Shown here: positions 52,057 through 60,728 of the stretch, one piece after another | Layout: each line of letters opens with the position of its first letter | How positions within the stretch are numbered: position 1 is the stretch's first letter | Source: Streptomyces sp. QL37 | GTDB taxonomy: Bacteria; Actinomycetota; Actinomycetes; Streptomycetales; Streptomycetaceae | DNA: 64,000 nt | Assembly (NCBI RefSeq): GCF_002941025.1 | Contig: NZ_PTJS01000001.1 | Coordinates: 3,968,001 to 4,032,000 of the forward strand | Reading direction: 5' to 3' | Notes under the pieces: model-generated | Seen by the model: only the letters and a program-made list of their open reading frames with translations | Told to the model about the DNA's origin: nothing | Database searches by the model: none | Made by a program: the position numbers and the translations under genes

Positions 52057-52932
52057 CTACCAGGCCAGCTGAGCGATCTCCTCTGCCACCACGGCGCAGG
52101 CATCCGCCGACGGGTCGATCAGCGGGAAGTGCCCCACCCCGTCCAGCAGCGTCAGCCCCACCATCTCCCCGGCCTTCGCCGCGGCGTCCACGAACGCCTC
52201 CGTCACAGCCTGCGGCACCGTGATGTCGTCCACGCCCTGGACGACGGCGGTCGCGATCCCCGTCGGCAGCAGCAGGGCCGGATCGACGTGCGCGCTCCGC
52301 GCCTCGAAGTCGTCCACGCCGCCCAGGAGCTGGTGCAGCGCACCCGAGCAGACATCGAGCTCCACCGCGCTCGCGAAGTCCCCGATCGGCGCCAGCGCGA
52401 CCACCCCTCGCAGCGGCGGAGCGGCGGGCAGCCGCCACGGCGAACCCTCGGGGAGCACGTGCCGGGCGGCCGCCCACAGGGCTAGCTGCCCGCCGGCCGA
52501 GTGCCCGGTGACCACGGTCTTACGGAGGTCCGCCCCCGGCAGCTCCCGGGCCGCCAGCGCCGGCAGGGCGTCCATCGCTGCGGCCACGTCGTCGAAGGTC
52601 TCGGGCCAGCGCCCGGCGACCGGGCCCGCCGCACCCTGCCGCGGGATGTCGCCGCCGCGCCGGTACTCCACGTTGGCCACCGCGAAGCCGCGCCGCGCGA
52701 GGAAGTCCGCGAACGGCGAGACGTGCTGACGGTCGTACGGCGCCCGCCAGGCCCCGCCGTGCAGCAGGACGACGAGCGGTGCGCCGGCCCGGCCGTCCCG
52801 CGGCGCGAAGAAGTCGATCACCTGGTCGGGGTGGCTCCCGTAGGCCGCTGACCCGTCCGGGGCGACCACCGGATGGGCGAACGCCGACTCGGTCTCGGCG
52901 GCGTCACGATCACGCGCGGCAGAATCCGACAT
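52057..52932 (-). CDS. Alpha/beta hydrolase, probable kynurenine formamidase
   Basis: A 291-residue hydrolase. The oxyanion motif LLHGGAW, the nucleophile GHSAGGQLALW and a catalytic His in LLDGVGHFPLID are present; HGGxW is the hallmark of kynurenine formamidases. It would convert N-formylkynurenine to kynurenine. It is third in a row with tryptophan 2,3-dioxygenase and kynureninase, which completes the Trp-to-anthranilate route. From memory, the corresponding S. coelicolor genes have been shown to do this. ATG 52932 has GGAG close upstream. A terminator and 160-bp gap separate it from kynureninase. Confidence 0.82.
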   Translation of the reverse strand: MSDSAARDRDAAETESAFAHPVVAPDGSAAYGSHPDQVIDFFAPRDGRAGAPLVVLLHGGAWRAPYDRQHVSPFADFLARRGFAVANVEYRRGGDIPRQGAAGPVAGRWPETFDDVAAAMDALPALAARELPGADLRKTVVTGHSAGGQLALWAAARHVLPEGSPWRLPAAPPLRGVVALAPIGDFASAVELDVCSGALHQLLGGVDDFEARSAHVDPALLLPTGIATAVVQGVDDITVPQAVTEAFVDAAAKAGEMVGLTLLDGVGHFPLIDPSADACAVVAEEIAQLAW

Positions 52933-53052
52933 GCTGCTCCAACCGTCCTGGGCCCGTGCCCAACTGGACTGACCTGCGGGGACGGTACCAGTACGACGAA
53001 CCGCCGCCGTACGGGCCCGGAGTGTGGACCCGCACGGCGGCTAAGGGTCGGG

Positions 53053-53089
53053 CCGACCGTCCCGTGGCGCGCCCCCACAGGACGGTCGG
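53053..53089 (-). terminator. Hairpin after kynureninase gene
   Basis: CCGACCGTCC (53053-53062) pairs perfectly with GGACGGTCGG (53080-53089) across a 17-nt loop, directly after the stop. The rest of 52933-53091 shows no gene. Confidence 0.6.
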
Positions 53090-53091
53090 AC

Positions 53092-54288
53092 TCAGACGGC
53101 CAGCACTTCGGCGAGGATCCGGGCCGCCCGCTCCGCGTCGGCGAAACCGACGTACAACGGGGTGAAACCGAAGCGCAGGACGTCCGGGCGGCGCAGATCG
53201 CCGACCACACCACGCTCGATGAGCGCGCGCATCACCGCTTCCGTCTCGTCCGCGTTCTCGCACCGCAGGGAGACCTGGCTGCCGCGCTGCGCATGGGCGG
53301 CCGGGGTGACCGGGGTGACCCGGCCCTCGGGGACGTAGGCGGCGACGCACTCCAGGAAGAAGTCCGTCAGCGCCAGGGACTTGGCCCGCACGGCCTCGAC
53401 CTCGACGCCTTCCCAGACGTCCAGCGACGCCTCCAGGGCCAGCATCGACAGGATGTCCGGGGTGCCGACCCGGCCCCGTACGGAACCGTCCGCGGGGGCG
53501 TATCCGGGAGTCATCGCGAACGGGTCGGCGTGCGAGGTCCACCCGGGCAGGGGCGAGTCGAAGGCCGCCTGATGGCGTTCGGCGACGTACAGGTAGGCCG
53601 GCGAACCGGGGCCGCCGTTGAGGTACTTGTACGTGCAGCCGACGGCCAGGTCCACGCCGTGCGCGTCGAGGCCCACCGGCAGGGCGCCGGCGCTGTGGCA
53701 CAGGTCCCAGACAGCGAGCGCACCGGCCTCGTGGACGGCTGCGGTGAGGCCGGGCAGGTCGTGCAGCCGGCCCGTGCGGTAGTCGACGTGGTTCAGCAGG
53801 ACGGCCGCCGTGCGCGGGCCGAGGGCGGTCCGCACGTCGGCCGGGGCGACAGGGACGACGCGGTGGCCCGTCATCCGGGCCGCCGACCCGGCGATGTACC
53901 CGTCCGTGGGGAAGGTCGTCGCGTCGACGAGGATCTCGTCGCGCCCCTCGGGGGCGAGGCGGGTCGCCGCGACGACCGCCTTGAAGACGTTCACGCTGGT
54001 GGAGTCGCCCACCACGATCTGTCCGGCGGCCGCCCCGACCAGCGGGGCGATCCGGTCGCCGATCCGCTCGGGCGCGGTCCACCAGCCGCTCTCGTCCCAG
54101 GAGCGGATGCGCAGCGAGCCCCACTCCCGGGCAATGACGTCCTGCATGCGCGCGGGGACGTGGCGGGGCAGGGCGCCCAGCGAGTTGCCGTCGAGGTAGA
54201 CGGTGTCGTCGAGGGTGAACAGCTCGCGCAGGGCGGCCAGTTCGTCGGCGGTGTCGAGCGCCTCGGCGCGCTCCTTGAAGTCAGACAT
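53092..54288 (-). CDS. kynU: Kynureninase
   Basis: A 398-residue PLP enzyme that cleaves kynurenine to anthranilate and alanine. The PLP lysine is Lys221 in GCTYKYLNGGPGSPAYLYV; the phosphate site includes VGDSTSVNVFK, and the Asp is in VWDLCHSAGALPV. Length is normal. ATG 54288 overlaps the end of the dioxygenase gene by 8 bp, so the two are co-translated. Anthranilate can feed tryptophan recycling or antibiotic precursors. Confidence 0.95.
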   Translation of the reverse strand: MSDFKERAEALDTADELAALRELFTLDDTVYLDGNSLGALPRHVPARMQDVIAREWGSLRIRSWDESGWWTAPERIGDRIAPLVGAAAGQIVVGDSTSVNVFKAVVAATRLAPEGRDEILVDATTFPTDGYIAGSAARMTGHRVVPVAPADVRTALGPRTAAVLLNHVDYRTGRLHDLPGLTAAVHEAGALAVWDLCHSAGALPVGLDAHGVDLAVGCTYKYLNGGPGSPAYLYVAERHQAAFDSPLPGWTSHADPFAMTPGYAPADGSVRGRVGTPDILSMLALEASLDVWEGVEVEAVRAKSLALTDFFLECVAAYVPEGRVTPVTPAAHAQRGSQVSLRCENADETEAVMRALIERGVVGDLRRPDVLRFGFTPLYVGFADAERAARILAEVLAV

Positions 54289-55129
54289 GGCTACGCGCCG
54301 TCCACAGCTCGGGGAACACGCTCTTGGTGGCCCGCTTCTCCAGCCAGGCGACCCCGGCGGATCCGCCGGTGCCGGTCTTCGACCCCATCGCCCGCCGGGT
54401 GGCGGTCAGATGGTCGTTGCGCCATCGCCACACCAGCTCGCCGACATCGGTCAGCACCTCGCCGAGCCGCACGAGCTCGGCGTTCTGGTCCGCGTCGGCG
54501 TAGATCTCCGCCCAGACGGCCTCGACCGCGGGGGACGGCTCGTACTTCTGCGAGAGGTCCCGCTCCAGCACCGACTGCGGCACCGCGTATCCGCGCCGGG
54601 CGAGCAGGGCGAGCGTCTCGTCGTAGAGCCCGGGTTCATGGAGCGCCTTCTCCAGCTCGGCGTGGACCCGGGGGGCGCCCCGGTGCGGCACGAGCATGGA
54701 GGCGGACTTGTCGCCCAGCAGGAATTCCATCCGGCGGTACATCGCCGACTGGAAGCCGGACCCCTCACCGAGCGACCCGCGGTAGGAGTTGAACTGGGCG
54801 GGGGTGAGGCCGGCGAGCGGCTTCCAGGAGGCGTTCAGCGCCTCCAGCTCCCGCAGCGAACGCTTCAGGGCGTCGCGGGCGACCGGTATGCGGTCCTCCC
54901 GCAGGGCGTGCGCCGCCGTCTCCCACTCATGGACGATGACCGTGAACCACAGCTCCATGACCTGGGTGGTGACCAGGAAGACCATCTCGCCGGGATCGTC
55001 CGAGCGCAGATGCTGGAGGTGGGTCAGGACATCCGCCTGGACGTAGTCCTCGTACGGAGTCGTTCCCGCGAAGTCCAGGTGCGGGTTGTCCGCACCGGTG
55101 GCTTCGGGGTCGGGGTGGTTCGTCGACAT
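54281..55129 (-). CDS. kynA: Tryptophan 2,3-dioxygenase
   Basis: A 282-residue heme enzyme that opens the indole ring of tryptophan to N-formylkynurenine. Characteristic segments are YEDYVQADVLTHLQHL at the start, EMVFLVTTQVMELWF around the substrate and the heme pocket, SGFQSAMYRRMEFLLG, and the C-terminal VGELVWRWRNDHLTATRRAMG with the proximal heme His region. ATG 55129 has GAGGAG six bases upstream. It heads the kynurenine operon. Confidence 0.95.
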   Translation of the reverse strand: MSTNHPDPEATGADNPHLDFAGTTPYEDYVQADVLTHLQHLRSDDPGEMVFLVTTQVMELWFTVIVHEWETAAHALREDRIPVARDALKRSLRELEALNASWKPLAGLTPAQFNSYRGSLGEGSGFQSAMYRRMEFLLGDKSASMLVPHRGAPRVHAELEKALHEPGLYDETLALLARRGYAVPQSVLERDLSQKYEPSPAVEAVWAEIYADADQNAELVRLGEVLTDVGELVWRWRNDHLTATRRAMGSKTGTGGSAGVAWLEKRATKSVFPELWTARSHV

Positions 55130-55235
55130 TTCTGTCTCCTCGACACGAGCTTCCGGGTAGCGGTCCGCCCCTTCCTCTGAGGTGGTGGAGCTCCGGTCCC
55201 CTGCTCGGCATCCTAACGGCCTTCCGCAGGACGCG

Positions 55236-55271
55236 CCGGGGCCCCGCGGGCTGCTGCCCGCGGGGCCCCGG
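55236..55271 (-). terminator. Perfect 16-bp terminator after DUF3151 gene
   Basis: CCGGGGCCCCGCGGGC (55236-55251) pairs perfectly with its complement at 55256-55271 around TGCT, 14 nt past the DUF3151 stop. It separates that operon from the kynurenine operon. Confidence 0.85.
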
Positions 55272-55285
55272 AATGCGGGTTCGGC

Positions 55286-55699
55286 TCAGCCCAGGATGTC
55301 GGCGGCGGTCTGCGAGGAGTCGCGCAGGAAGGCCGAGCAGCGCTCGTACTCCTCCTGCTCACCGATCGCCTGCGCGGCGCGAGCGAGGGCGTGCAGGGCA
55401 CGCAGGAAGCCGCGGTTCGGCTCGTGCTCGAACGGGACGGGGCCGTGGCCCTTCCAGCCCGCGCGGCGCAGGGCGTCGAGCCCCCGGTGGTAGCCGGTGC
55501 GCGCGTACGCGTACGACTCGACGACCCGGCCGCCCTCGTACGCCTCGTCGGCGAGCTGCGCCCAGGCCAGCGAGGACGTGGGGTACTTCGCCGCGACATC
55601 GGCGGGCGCCGTGCCGCTCGCGAGCAGCTCGCGCGGCTCCGGGTCGTCGGGCAGGTGGGTCGGGGCAGGGCCCCCGAGAAGGTTCTCGTGGATGGACAT
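55286..55699 (-). CDS. DUF3151 family protein
   Basis: A 137-residue actinobacterial protein of unknown function. The conserved parts are HENLLGGPAPTHLP at the start, KYPTSSLAWAQLADEAYEGG, and YARTGYHRGLDALRRAGWKG with GHGPVPFEHEPN; the helical repeats resemble TPR-type hairpins. ATG 55699 is four bases after the stop of the upstream MFS gene, so translation is coupled. In Streptomyces this gene is usually a neighbour of fba. Confidence 0.9.
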   Translation of the reverse strand: MSIHENLLGGPAPTHLPDDPEPRELLASGTAPADVAAKYPTSSLAWAQLADEAYEGGRVVESYAYARTGYHRGLDALRRAGWKGHGPVPFEHEPNRGFLRALHALARAAQAIGEQEEYERCSAFLRDSSQTAADILG

Positions 55700-55702
55700 G
55701 GT

Positions 55703-57202
55703 TCAAGTGTGCCTGGGGCGGGGCTCCGGCTCCAACGGCGGGGCCGAGACCCCGCAGTGCATGGAACACTCCGGCCTGCGCTCCGGCCGGGTCCCGGGAG
55801 TCGTACGTACGGCCCACCAGGCGATCACCGAGCCCGCCACCAGCAGGCCCGCGCACATCGGCATGGCCCGCCGGAACGTCGAGGCGAACTCCCCCGCCTC
55901 GCGGTACGCCTCCGGGCCCATCCCGGCCAGCAGCGGGAGCGCGGCCACCGCGAGCAGCCCCGCCGCCCGGGCGGCCGCGTTGTTGATGCCGCTGGCGAGC
56001 CCGGCCCGGCCGGTGTCCACGGCGGCCAGGACGGTCGCGGTGAGGGGCGCCACGAGGGTGACCATGCCGAGGCCCAGCACCAGCACGGCCGGCAGGACGT
56101 CCAGCGGGTAGGAGGCACCGGGGCCGACCCGCAGCATCAGGAGCATCCCGGCGGCCGCGAGCAGGGGGCCGACGGTCAGCGGGATGCGGGGCCCGATGCG
56201 CCTGCCGAGGTCGCCCGCCGACGCGGAGAAGAGCAGCATCAGGACCGTCGTCGGCAGGAGCGCCGTGCCCGCGCCGAGGGCCGAGTAACCGGCGACCACC
56301 TGGAGCTGGATCGCGGACAGGAAGAAGAACCCTCCCAGGGCCGCGTACACGCACAACGTGACGATGTTGACGGCCGTGAACTGCCGCGACGCGAAGATCG
56401 ACGGCGGCACCATGGGGTCCTCCCGGTGCCGCTCCACCCGCACGAAGGCCACCCCGAGGGCCACACCGCCGAGTGCCGCGCCGATCACCGTGGCGGACGC
56501 GCCCTGCTCGGGCACCTCGATCAGCGCATAGGTGACCAGGGCGAGAGACAGCGCGGCGAGGGCCGCGCCCAGTACGTCGAACCTGCCGTGGGCGTCCGGG
56601 TCCCGAGACTCCGGTACGTGGCGCAGGGCCACGGGAACGCAGACGGCGGCCAGCGGGAGATTGAGCAGGAACACCCATCGCCAGCCCGGCCCGTCCACCA
56701 GCCATCCACCCAGGAACGGCCCGACGGCCGCTCCCACCCCGCCGAGCCCGGACCAGAGCCCCACGGCACGGGCCCGGTCGTCGGGGTGGAAGCTCGCCTG
56801 GATGATCGCCAGCGACCCGGGCGTGAGCAGCGCGCCCCCGACCCCCTGCAACGCCCGTGAGGCGACCAGCACCTCCGCGTTCGGCGCGATGCCGCACAGC
56901 AGCGAGGCCACGGCGAACCAGACCACCCCGAGGACGAACACCCGCCGTCGCCCGAACCGGTCCCCGAGCGCGCCCCCGAGCAGGATGAGTCCCGCCAGGG
57001 TGAGCATGTAGGCGTTGACGGTCCACTGCAGGGCGGCCATATCGGTGCCGAGGTCCTCGCCGATGCGGGGGAGGGCCACGTTGATGACCGTGGAGTCGAG
57101 CAGGGCCATGCTGGACCCGAGGACGGTGGTCAGGACGACCCATCGCCCCACGGGCGAGGCAACCCGGATCCCGTCGCCGTCCGCGCCGTCCGTGTCAGTC
57201 AT
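55703..57202 (-). CDS. MFS drug exporter, DHA2 (14-helix) family
   Basis: A 499-residue exporter with about fourteen helices. The motifs are LLDSTVINVALPRIGEDLG at helix one, LGGALGDRFGRRRVF between helices 2 and 3, and motif C GLGGVGAAVGPFLGGWLVD in helix 5. Such proteins exchange protons for hydrophobic drugs. ATG 57202 is chosen, though a start 12 codons upstream is open. It runs into DUF3151 four bases later. There is no adjacent regulator. Confidence 0.88.
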   Translation of the reverse strand: MTDTDGADGDGIRVASPVGRWVVLTTVLGSSMALLDSTVINVALPRIGEDLGTDMAALQWTVNAYMLTLAGLILLGGALGDRFGRRRVFVLGVVWFAVASLLCGIAPNAEVLVASRALQGVGGALLTPGSLAIIQASFHPDDRARAVGLWSGLGGVGAAVGPFLGGWLVDGPGWRWVFLLNLPLAAVCVPVALRHVPESRDPDAHGRFDVLGAALAALSLALVTYALIEVPEQGASATVIGAALGGVALGVAFVRVERHREDPMVPPSIFASRQFTAVNIVTLCVYAALGGFFFLSAIQLQVVAGYSALGAGTALLPTTVLMLLFSASAGDLGRRIGPRIPLTVGPLLAAAGMLLMLRVGPGASYPLDVLPAVLVLGLGMVTLVAPLTATVLAAVDTGRAGLASGINNAAARAAGLLAVAALPLLAGMGPEAYREAGEFASTFRRAMPMCAGLLVAGSVIAWWAVRTTPGTRPERRPECSMHCGVSAPPLEPEPRPRHT

Positions 57203-57454
57203 ACGAGCAGCATCACCGCTGCCCGCCCACTCGGCCATTCACACACCCGCCCCGAGCCCCTCCAGCGCGCCGCCGGCCGCTACAGCGCGGCTCCGGCCCC
57301 TCCGGCTGGGAGCCCGGCCGGAGAGGCAGGAGCCTCAGCCCTTGCAGCGGGAGCCCGGGAGCCCCTGCCCGCCACCGCGAGCCCCCAGCCCGTCCAGCGC
57401 GACTCCCGGCCACTCCAGCGCGACTCCGGCCTCTCCAGCCGACTCCCAGCCCCT

Positions 57455-57523
57455 CCCCTCCGGCGCTTGAGGAGCGGGCGGGGCCCTGGGTCAGAGCCCC
57501 GCCCCCCAGCCCCTCCGGCGCTT
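57455..57523. repeat. Two copies of a Streptomyces-type intergenic repeat
   Basis: A 24-bp sequence containing CGGCGCTTGAGGAGC occurs at 57455-57478 and 57500-57523, the second followed by GGGGCCC-rich spacer and an imperfect GGAGCCCC hairpin. The same kind of element is familiar between Streptomyces genes. The stretch 57239-57627 is otherwise a mosaic of short GAGCCC/CCAGC repeats with no credible gene. Confidence 0.7.
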
Positions 57524-57627
57524 GAGGAGCGGGGCCCGGCGGCGGAGCCCCGGTTCCGGGAAGGGGCGGGCAGGGGACAAGGCCCCGCGCAGCGGCACAG
57601 CATGGGCCCGGCCCCCCGCAGGGCGGT

Positions 57628-58915
57628 TTCTAGGGATCGTCGCAACACGTGGTCGTGTTGGTCAGGCCGCGAGTAGTTTATGCAGGCGCTCGGCTGGGGT
57701 TTCCCAGCCGAGCGTTTTGCGTGGGCGGCCGTTCAGCTCAGCAGCGACGGCGTCGAGGTGTTCGCGGGGGTGGACGGCGAGGTCGGTGCCTTTGGGGAAG
57801 TACTGGCGGAGCAGGCCGTTGGTGTTTTCGTTCGAGCCTCGTTGCCAGGGGCTGGCGGGGTCGCAGAAGTAGACCGGGACGGCGGTGGCGATGGTGAAGG
57901 CGCCGTGAGCGCCCATCTCGCTTCCCTGGTCCCAGGTCAGGGACCTTCGGAGGTGGGCGGGCAGGGTCTGGACCGTGGTGACCAGGGCGTCCCGGACGCT
58001 TTCGGCGCCGTGGTCGCCGGGCAGGTGCAGGAGCATGACGTAGCGGGTGGCGCGCTCGACCAGGGTGCCGATGGCGGACTTGCCGTCCTTGCCGATGATG
58101 AGGTCGCCCTCCCAATGGCCGGGGACGGCCCGGTCCTCCGCCTCCGCCGGTCGTTCGCTGATCATGACCATCGGAGTGGCGAACCGCGGCTGGCGCTGCT
58201 GGGCCTGGCGGCGGGGTTTGCGCCGGGCACGGCCCGATCGCAGGGCGCGGGCCAGCTCGCGGCGCAGTTCGCCCCGCCCCTGGACGTAGAGGGCCTGGTA
58301 GACCGTCTCGTGGACCACGTGCATCTCCGGCTGCTGGGGGAACTGTGCCCGCAGAGCCTGGCAGATCTGCTCAGGGCTCCACCGAATGTCCAGGTGGTTT
58401 TGGATGAAGTCCCGCAGCTGTGGGTTCTGGCCGATCTTCCCGGGCTTCGGGCGGGGCCGGCGGGCATCGGCGCGGGCCTGGGCCGCGTGCGGCCGGTACT
58501 GGCCGTTGACCGGGTGACGGTTGCGGCGGATCTCCCGGCTGACCGTGGACGGGCTGCGGCCGAGCTCGGCGGCTATCGCGCGGACCGTTGCCTTCTCCCG
58601 CAGCCGGTCGGCGATGTGTATGCGGTCGCTCTCGCGCAGATACCGCGAGAGACCGGGCAAAGGCGCCACCGCGGTGATCGGTGACGCCCCGACGTGCCCG
58701 CCGGACGGAGCGCGGCCGTTACGCCAGCGCCGCCCGGTCTTCTCGTTGATGCCGACGATCCGGCATGCCTCTCTGTTGCTCACACCCTGCTGCATGAGCT
58801 GAAGGTAGAGGCGCCGTTCCTCGGACAAGGGACGGCGCCCCTGGATAGCGGACCGGTCCCGGATCTTGAAGTCCATCGCATCCCCTGAACTGGGGTGTTG
58901 CGACAACCACTAGAA
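57628..58915. mobile_element. IS30-family insertion sequence
   Basis: Imperfect terminal inverted repeats of 21 bp (57628-57648 and 58895-58915; both contain TTCTAG and GTCGCAACAC when read inwards, 18 of 21 positions equal) enclose one full-length transposase. Size is about 1.29 kb. A target-site duplication is not clear. It sits between the MFS gene and fba, next to intergenic repeats, and breaks no gene. Confidence 0.85.
57662..58876 (-). CDS. IS30-family transposase
   Basis: A 404-residue DDE transposase. Two N-terminal helix-turn-helix parts are visible: NREACRIVGINEKTGRRWRN and RAIAAELGRSPSTVSREIRR, the second an IS30 hallmark. The catalytic residues are Asp in HWEGDLIIG, Asp in TWDQGSEMG, and Glu in GSNENTNGLLRQYFP. 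ATG 58876 is chosen since an upstream TTG lies inside the terminal repeat. The reading frame is intact, so the element may still be active. Confidence 0.93.
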   Translation of the reverse strand: MDFKIRDRSAIQGRRPLSEERRLYLQLMQQGVSNREACRIVGINEKTGRRWRNGRAPSGGHVGASPITAVAPLPGLSRYLRESDRIHIADRLREKATVRAIAAELGRSPSTVSREIRRNRHPVNGQYRPHAAQARADARRPRPKPGKIGQNPQLRDFIQNHLDIRWSPEQICQALRAQFPQQPEMHVVHETVYQALYVQGRGELRRELARALRSGRARRKPRRQAQQRQPRFATPMVMISERPAEAEDRAVPGHWEGDLIIGKDGKSAIGTLVERATRYVMLLHLPGDHGAESVRDALVTTVQTLPAHLRRSLTWDQGSEMGAHGAFTIATAVPVYFCDPASPWQRGSNENTNGLLRQYFPKGTDLAVHPREHLDAVAAELNGRPRKTLGWETPAERLHKLLAA

Positions 58916-58959
58916 CTCAAGCAGGGAGACCGGGCCCATGCCATGACGTACCGCAGCGA

Positions 58960-59991
58960 CTACTTCAGCTTCGTGCCCGAGGACCGCAGGTTGGCGCAGG
59001 CCTCCGTGACCCGCTTGGCCATGCCCCCCTCGGCGGACTTGCCCCAGCTGCGCGGGTCGTAGACCTTCTTGTTGCCGACCTCGCCGTCGACCTTCAGCAC
59101 ACCGTCGTAGTTACGGAACACGTGGTCCACGATCGGACGGGTGAAGGCGTACTGGGTGTCGGTGTCGAGGTTCATCTTCACGACGCCGTTCTCCAGCGCG
59201 GTGGCGATCTCCTCGGCCGTGGAGCCCGACCCGCCGTGGAAGACGAAGTCGAACGGCTGGCTGCCGGCAGGCTTGCCGTACTTGGCGGCGACACCCTGCT
59301 GGAGGTCCTTGAGGAGCTCGGGGCGCAGGACGACGTTGCCCGGCTTGTAGACGCCGTGGACGTTGCCGAAGGACGCCGCCAGCAGGTAGCGGCCCTTCTC
59401 GCCCAGGCCGAGCGCCTCGGCCGTACGCAGCGCGTCGTCGACGGTCGTGTACAGCTCGTCGTTGATCTCGTGCGTGACGCCGTCCTCCTCGCCACCGGTC
59501 GGAGTGATCTCGACCTCAAGGATGATCTTGGCGGCGGCGGCCTTGGCCAGCAGCTCCTGGCCGATCGACAGGTTGTCGGCGAGGGTCTCGGCCGAGCCGT
59601 CCCACATGTGCGACTGGAACAGCGGGTTCAGACCCTTGGCGACACGCTCCGCGGAGACGTCGAGCAGCGGACGGACATAACCGTCCAGCTTGTCCTTGGG
59701 GCAGTGGTCGGTGTGCAGCGCGACCGTGATGTCGTACTTGGCGGCGACGATGTGCGCGAACTCGGCCAGGGCTACGGCGCCCGTCACCATGTCCTTGTTG
59801 TACTGGCCGCCCAGGAATTCGGCACCACCGGTGGAGATCTGGACGATGCCGTCGCTCTCCGCCTCCGCGAAGCCGCGCAGTGCAGCGTGCAAGGTCTGGG
59901 TCGACGTCACATTGATGGCCGGGTAGGCGAACTTGCCTGCCTTCGCCCGGTCGAGCATCTCGGCGTAGACCTCGGGGGTTGCGATGGGCAT
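58960..59991 (-). CDS. fba: Class II fructose-bisphosphate aldolase
   Basis: A 343-residue zinc enzyme of glycolysis that splits fructose-1,6-bisphosphate. Zinc and substrate motifs are VALHTDHCPKDKLDGYVRPL, EVEITPTGGEEDGV, FGNVHGVYKPGNV and FVFHGGSGS with the phosphate-binding NLDTDTQYAF. ATG 59991 has AAGGAG seven bases upstream; the longer open frame upstream is not conserved. The IS30 element lies just beyond its stop. Confidence 0.96.
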   Translation of the reverse strand: MPIATPEVYAEMLDRAKAGKFAYPAINVTSTQTLHAALRGFAEAESDGIVQISTGGAEFLGGQYNKDMVTGAVALAEFAHIVAAKYDITVALHTDHCPKDKLDGYVRPLLDVSAERVAKGLNPLFQSHMWDGSAETLADNLSIGQELLAKAAAAKIILEVEITPTGGEEDGVTHEINDELYTTVDDALRTAEALGLGEKGRYLLAASFGNVHGVYKPGNVVLRPELLKDLQQGVAAKYGKPAGSQPFDFVFHGGSGSTAEEIATALENGVVKMNLDTDTQYAFTRPIVDHVFRNYDGVLKVDGEVGNKKVYDPRSWGKSAEGGMAKRVTEACANLRSSGTKLK

Positions 59992-60111
59992 CTGTCCGCT
60001 CCTTGGGATGTGCGGGTGTGCAGTGCTTGGTCCCTGACCTGGGGGCGACGTCATCGTCGCCCACATCTTCCCAGACTCCCGCCCCGGCTCCACGCTGCCC
60101 GTCGGGTAGCT

Positions 60112-60141
60112 GCTCCCCGTTTCACGTGAAACGGGGAGCAC
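60112..60141. promoter_or_regulatory. parS: parS site (ParB-binding) within a 30-bp perfect palindrome
   Basis: GTTTCACGTGAAAC (60120-60133) is the exact Streptomyces parS core bound by ParB for chromosome segregation. It is extended on both sides by TGCTCCCC/GGGGAGCA to a 30-bp perfect palindrome, located 17 bases past the pyrE stop, so it may also end pyrE transcription. Streptomyces parS sites cluster around oriC, which agrees with a core-chromosome position. Confidence 0.92.
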
Positions 60142-60158
60142 GCCAGGGAATCCGCAGG

Positions 60159-60698
60159 TCAGCCCAGGTCGAGGTCCGCCACCGAATAGACATGGACGTA
60201 CGGCAGACCGGCCTCGGCGATCGCCGGAGCGGCCCCGCGCTCGACGATCACGGCGACGGCCACGACCTCGCCGCCCGCCTCACGCACGGCCTCGACCGCG
60301 GTCAGCGGGGAACCACCGGTCGTCGAGGTGTCCTCGACGACGAGGCAGCGACGGCCCTTGACGTCCGTGCCCTCGATGCGGCGCTGCATCCCGTGGGCCT
60401 TCTGCGCCTTGCGGACGACGAACGCGTCCAGGCTCTGCCCGCGCGCCGCCGAGGCGTGCAGCATCGAGGTGGCCACCGGGTCGGCGCCCAGCGTCAGACC
60501 GCCGACGCAGTCGTAGTCCAGCTCGGCGGTGGCATCGAGCATCACCTGTCCGACCAGCGGCGCGGCCTTGCCGTCCAGCGTGATCCGGCGCAGGTCGATG
60601 TACCAGTCGGCTTCCAGACCCGAGGAGAGGGTCACTTTGCCGTGTACCACGGCCTTGTCCTTGATCTGCTGGAGCAGCTCAGCGCGTACGTCAGTCAT
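60159..60698 (-). CDS. pyrE: Orotate phosphoribosyltransferase
   Basis: A 179-residue enzyme that makes OMP from orotate and PRPP in pyrimidine synthesis. The PRPP motif is CLVVEDTSTTGGSP, and the N-terminal KVTLSSGLEADWYIDLRR and the loop RKAQKAHGM complete the active site. No clear ribosome site precedes ATG 60698; the message may be leaderless. It precedes the parS palindrome. Confidence 0.95.
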   Translation of the reverse strand: MTDVRAELLQQIKDKAVVHGKVTLSSGLEADWYIDLRRITLDGKAAPLVGQVMLDATAELDYDCVGGLTLGADPVATSMLHASAARGQSLDAFVVRKAQKAHGMQRRIEGTDVKGRRCLVVEDTSTTGGSPLTAVEAVREAGGEVVAVAVIVERGAAPAIAEAGLPYVHVYSVADLDLG

Positions 60699-60728
60699 GT
60701 CAACGAGGGTAAAGGCTGCCGCGGAGGG

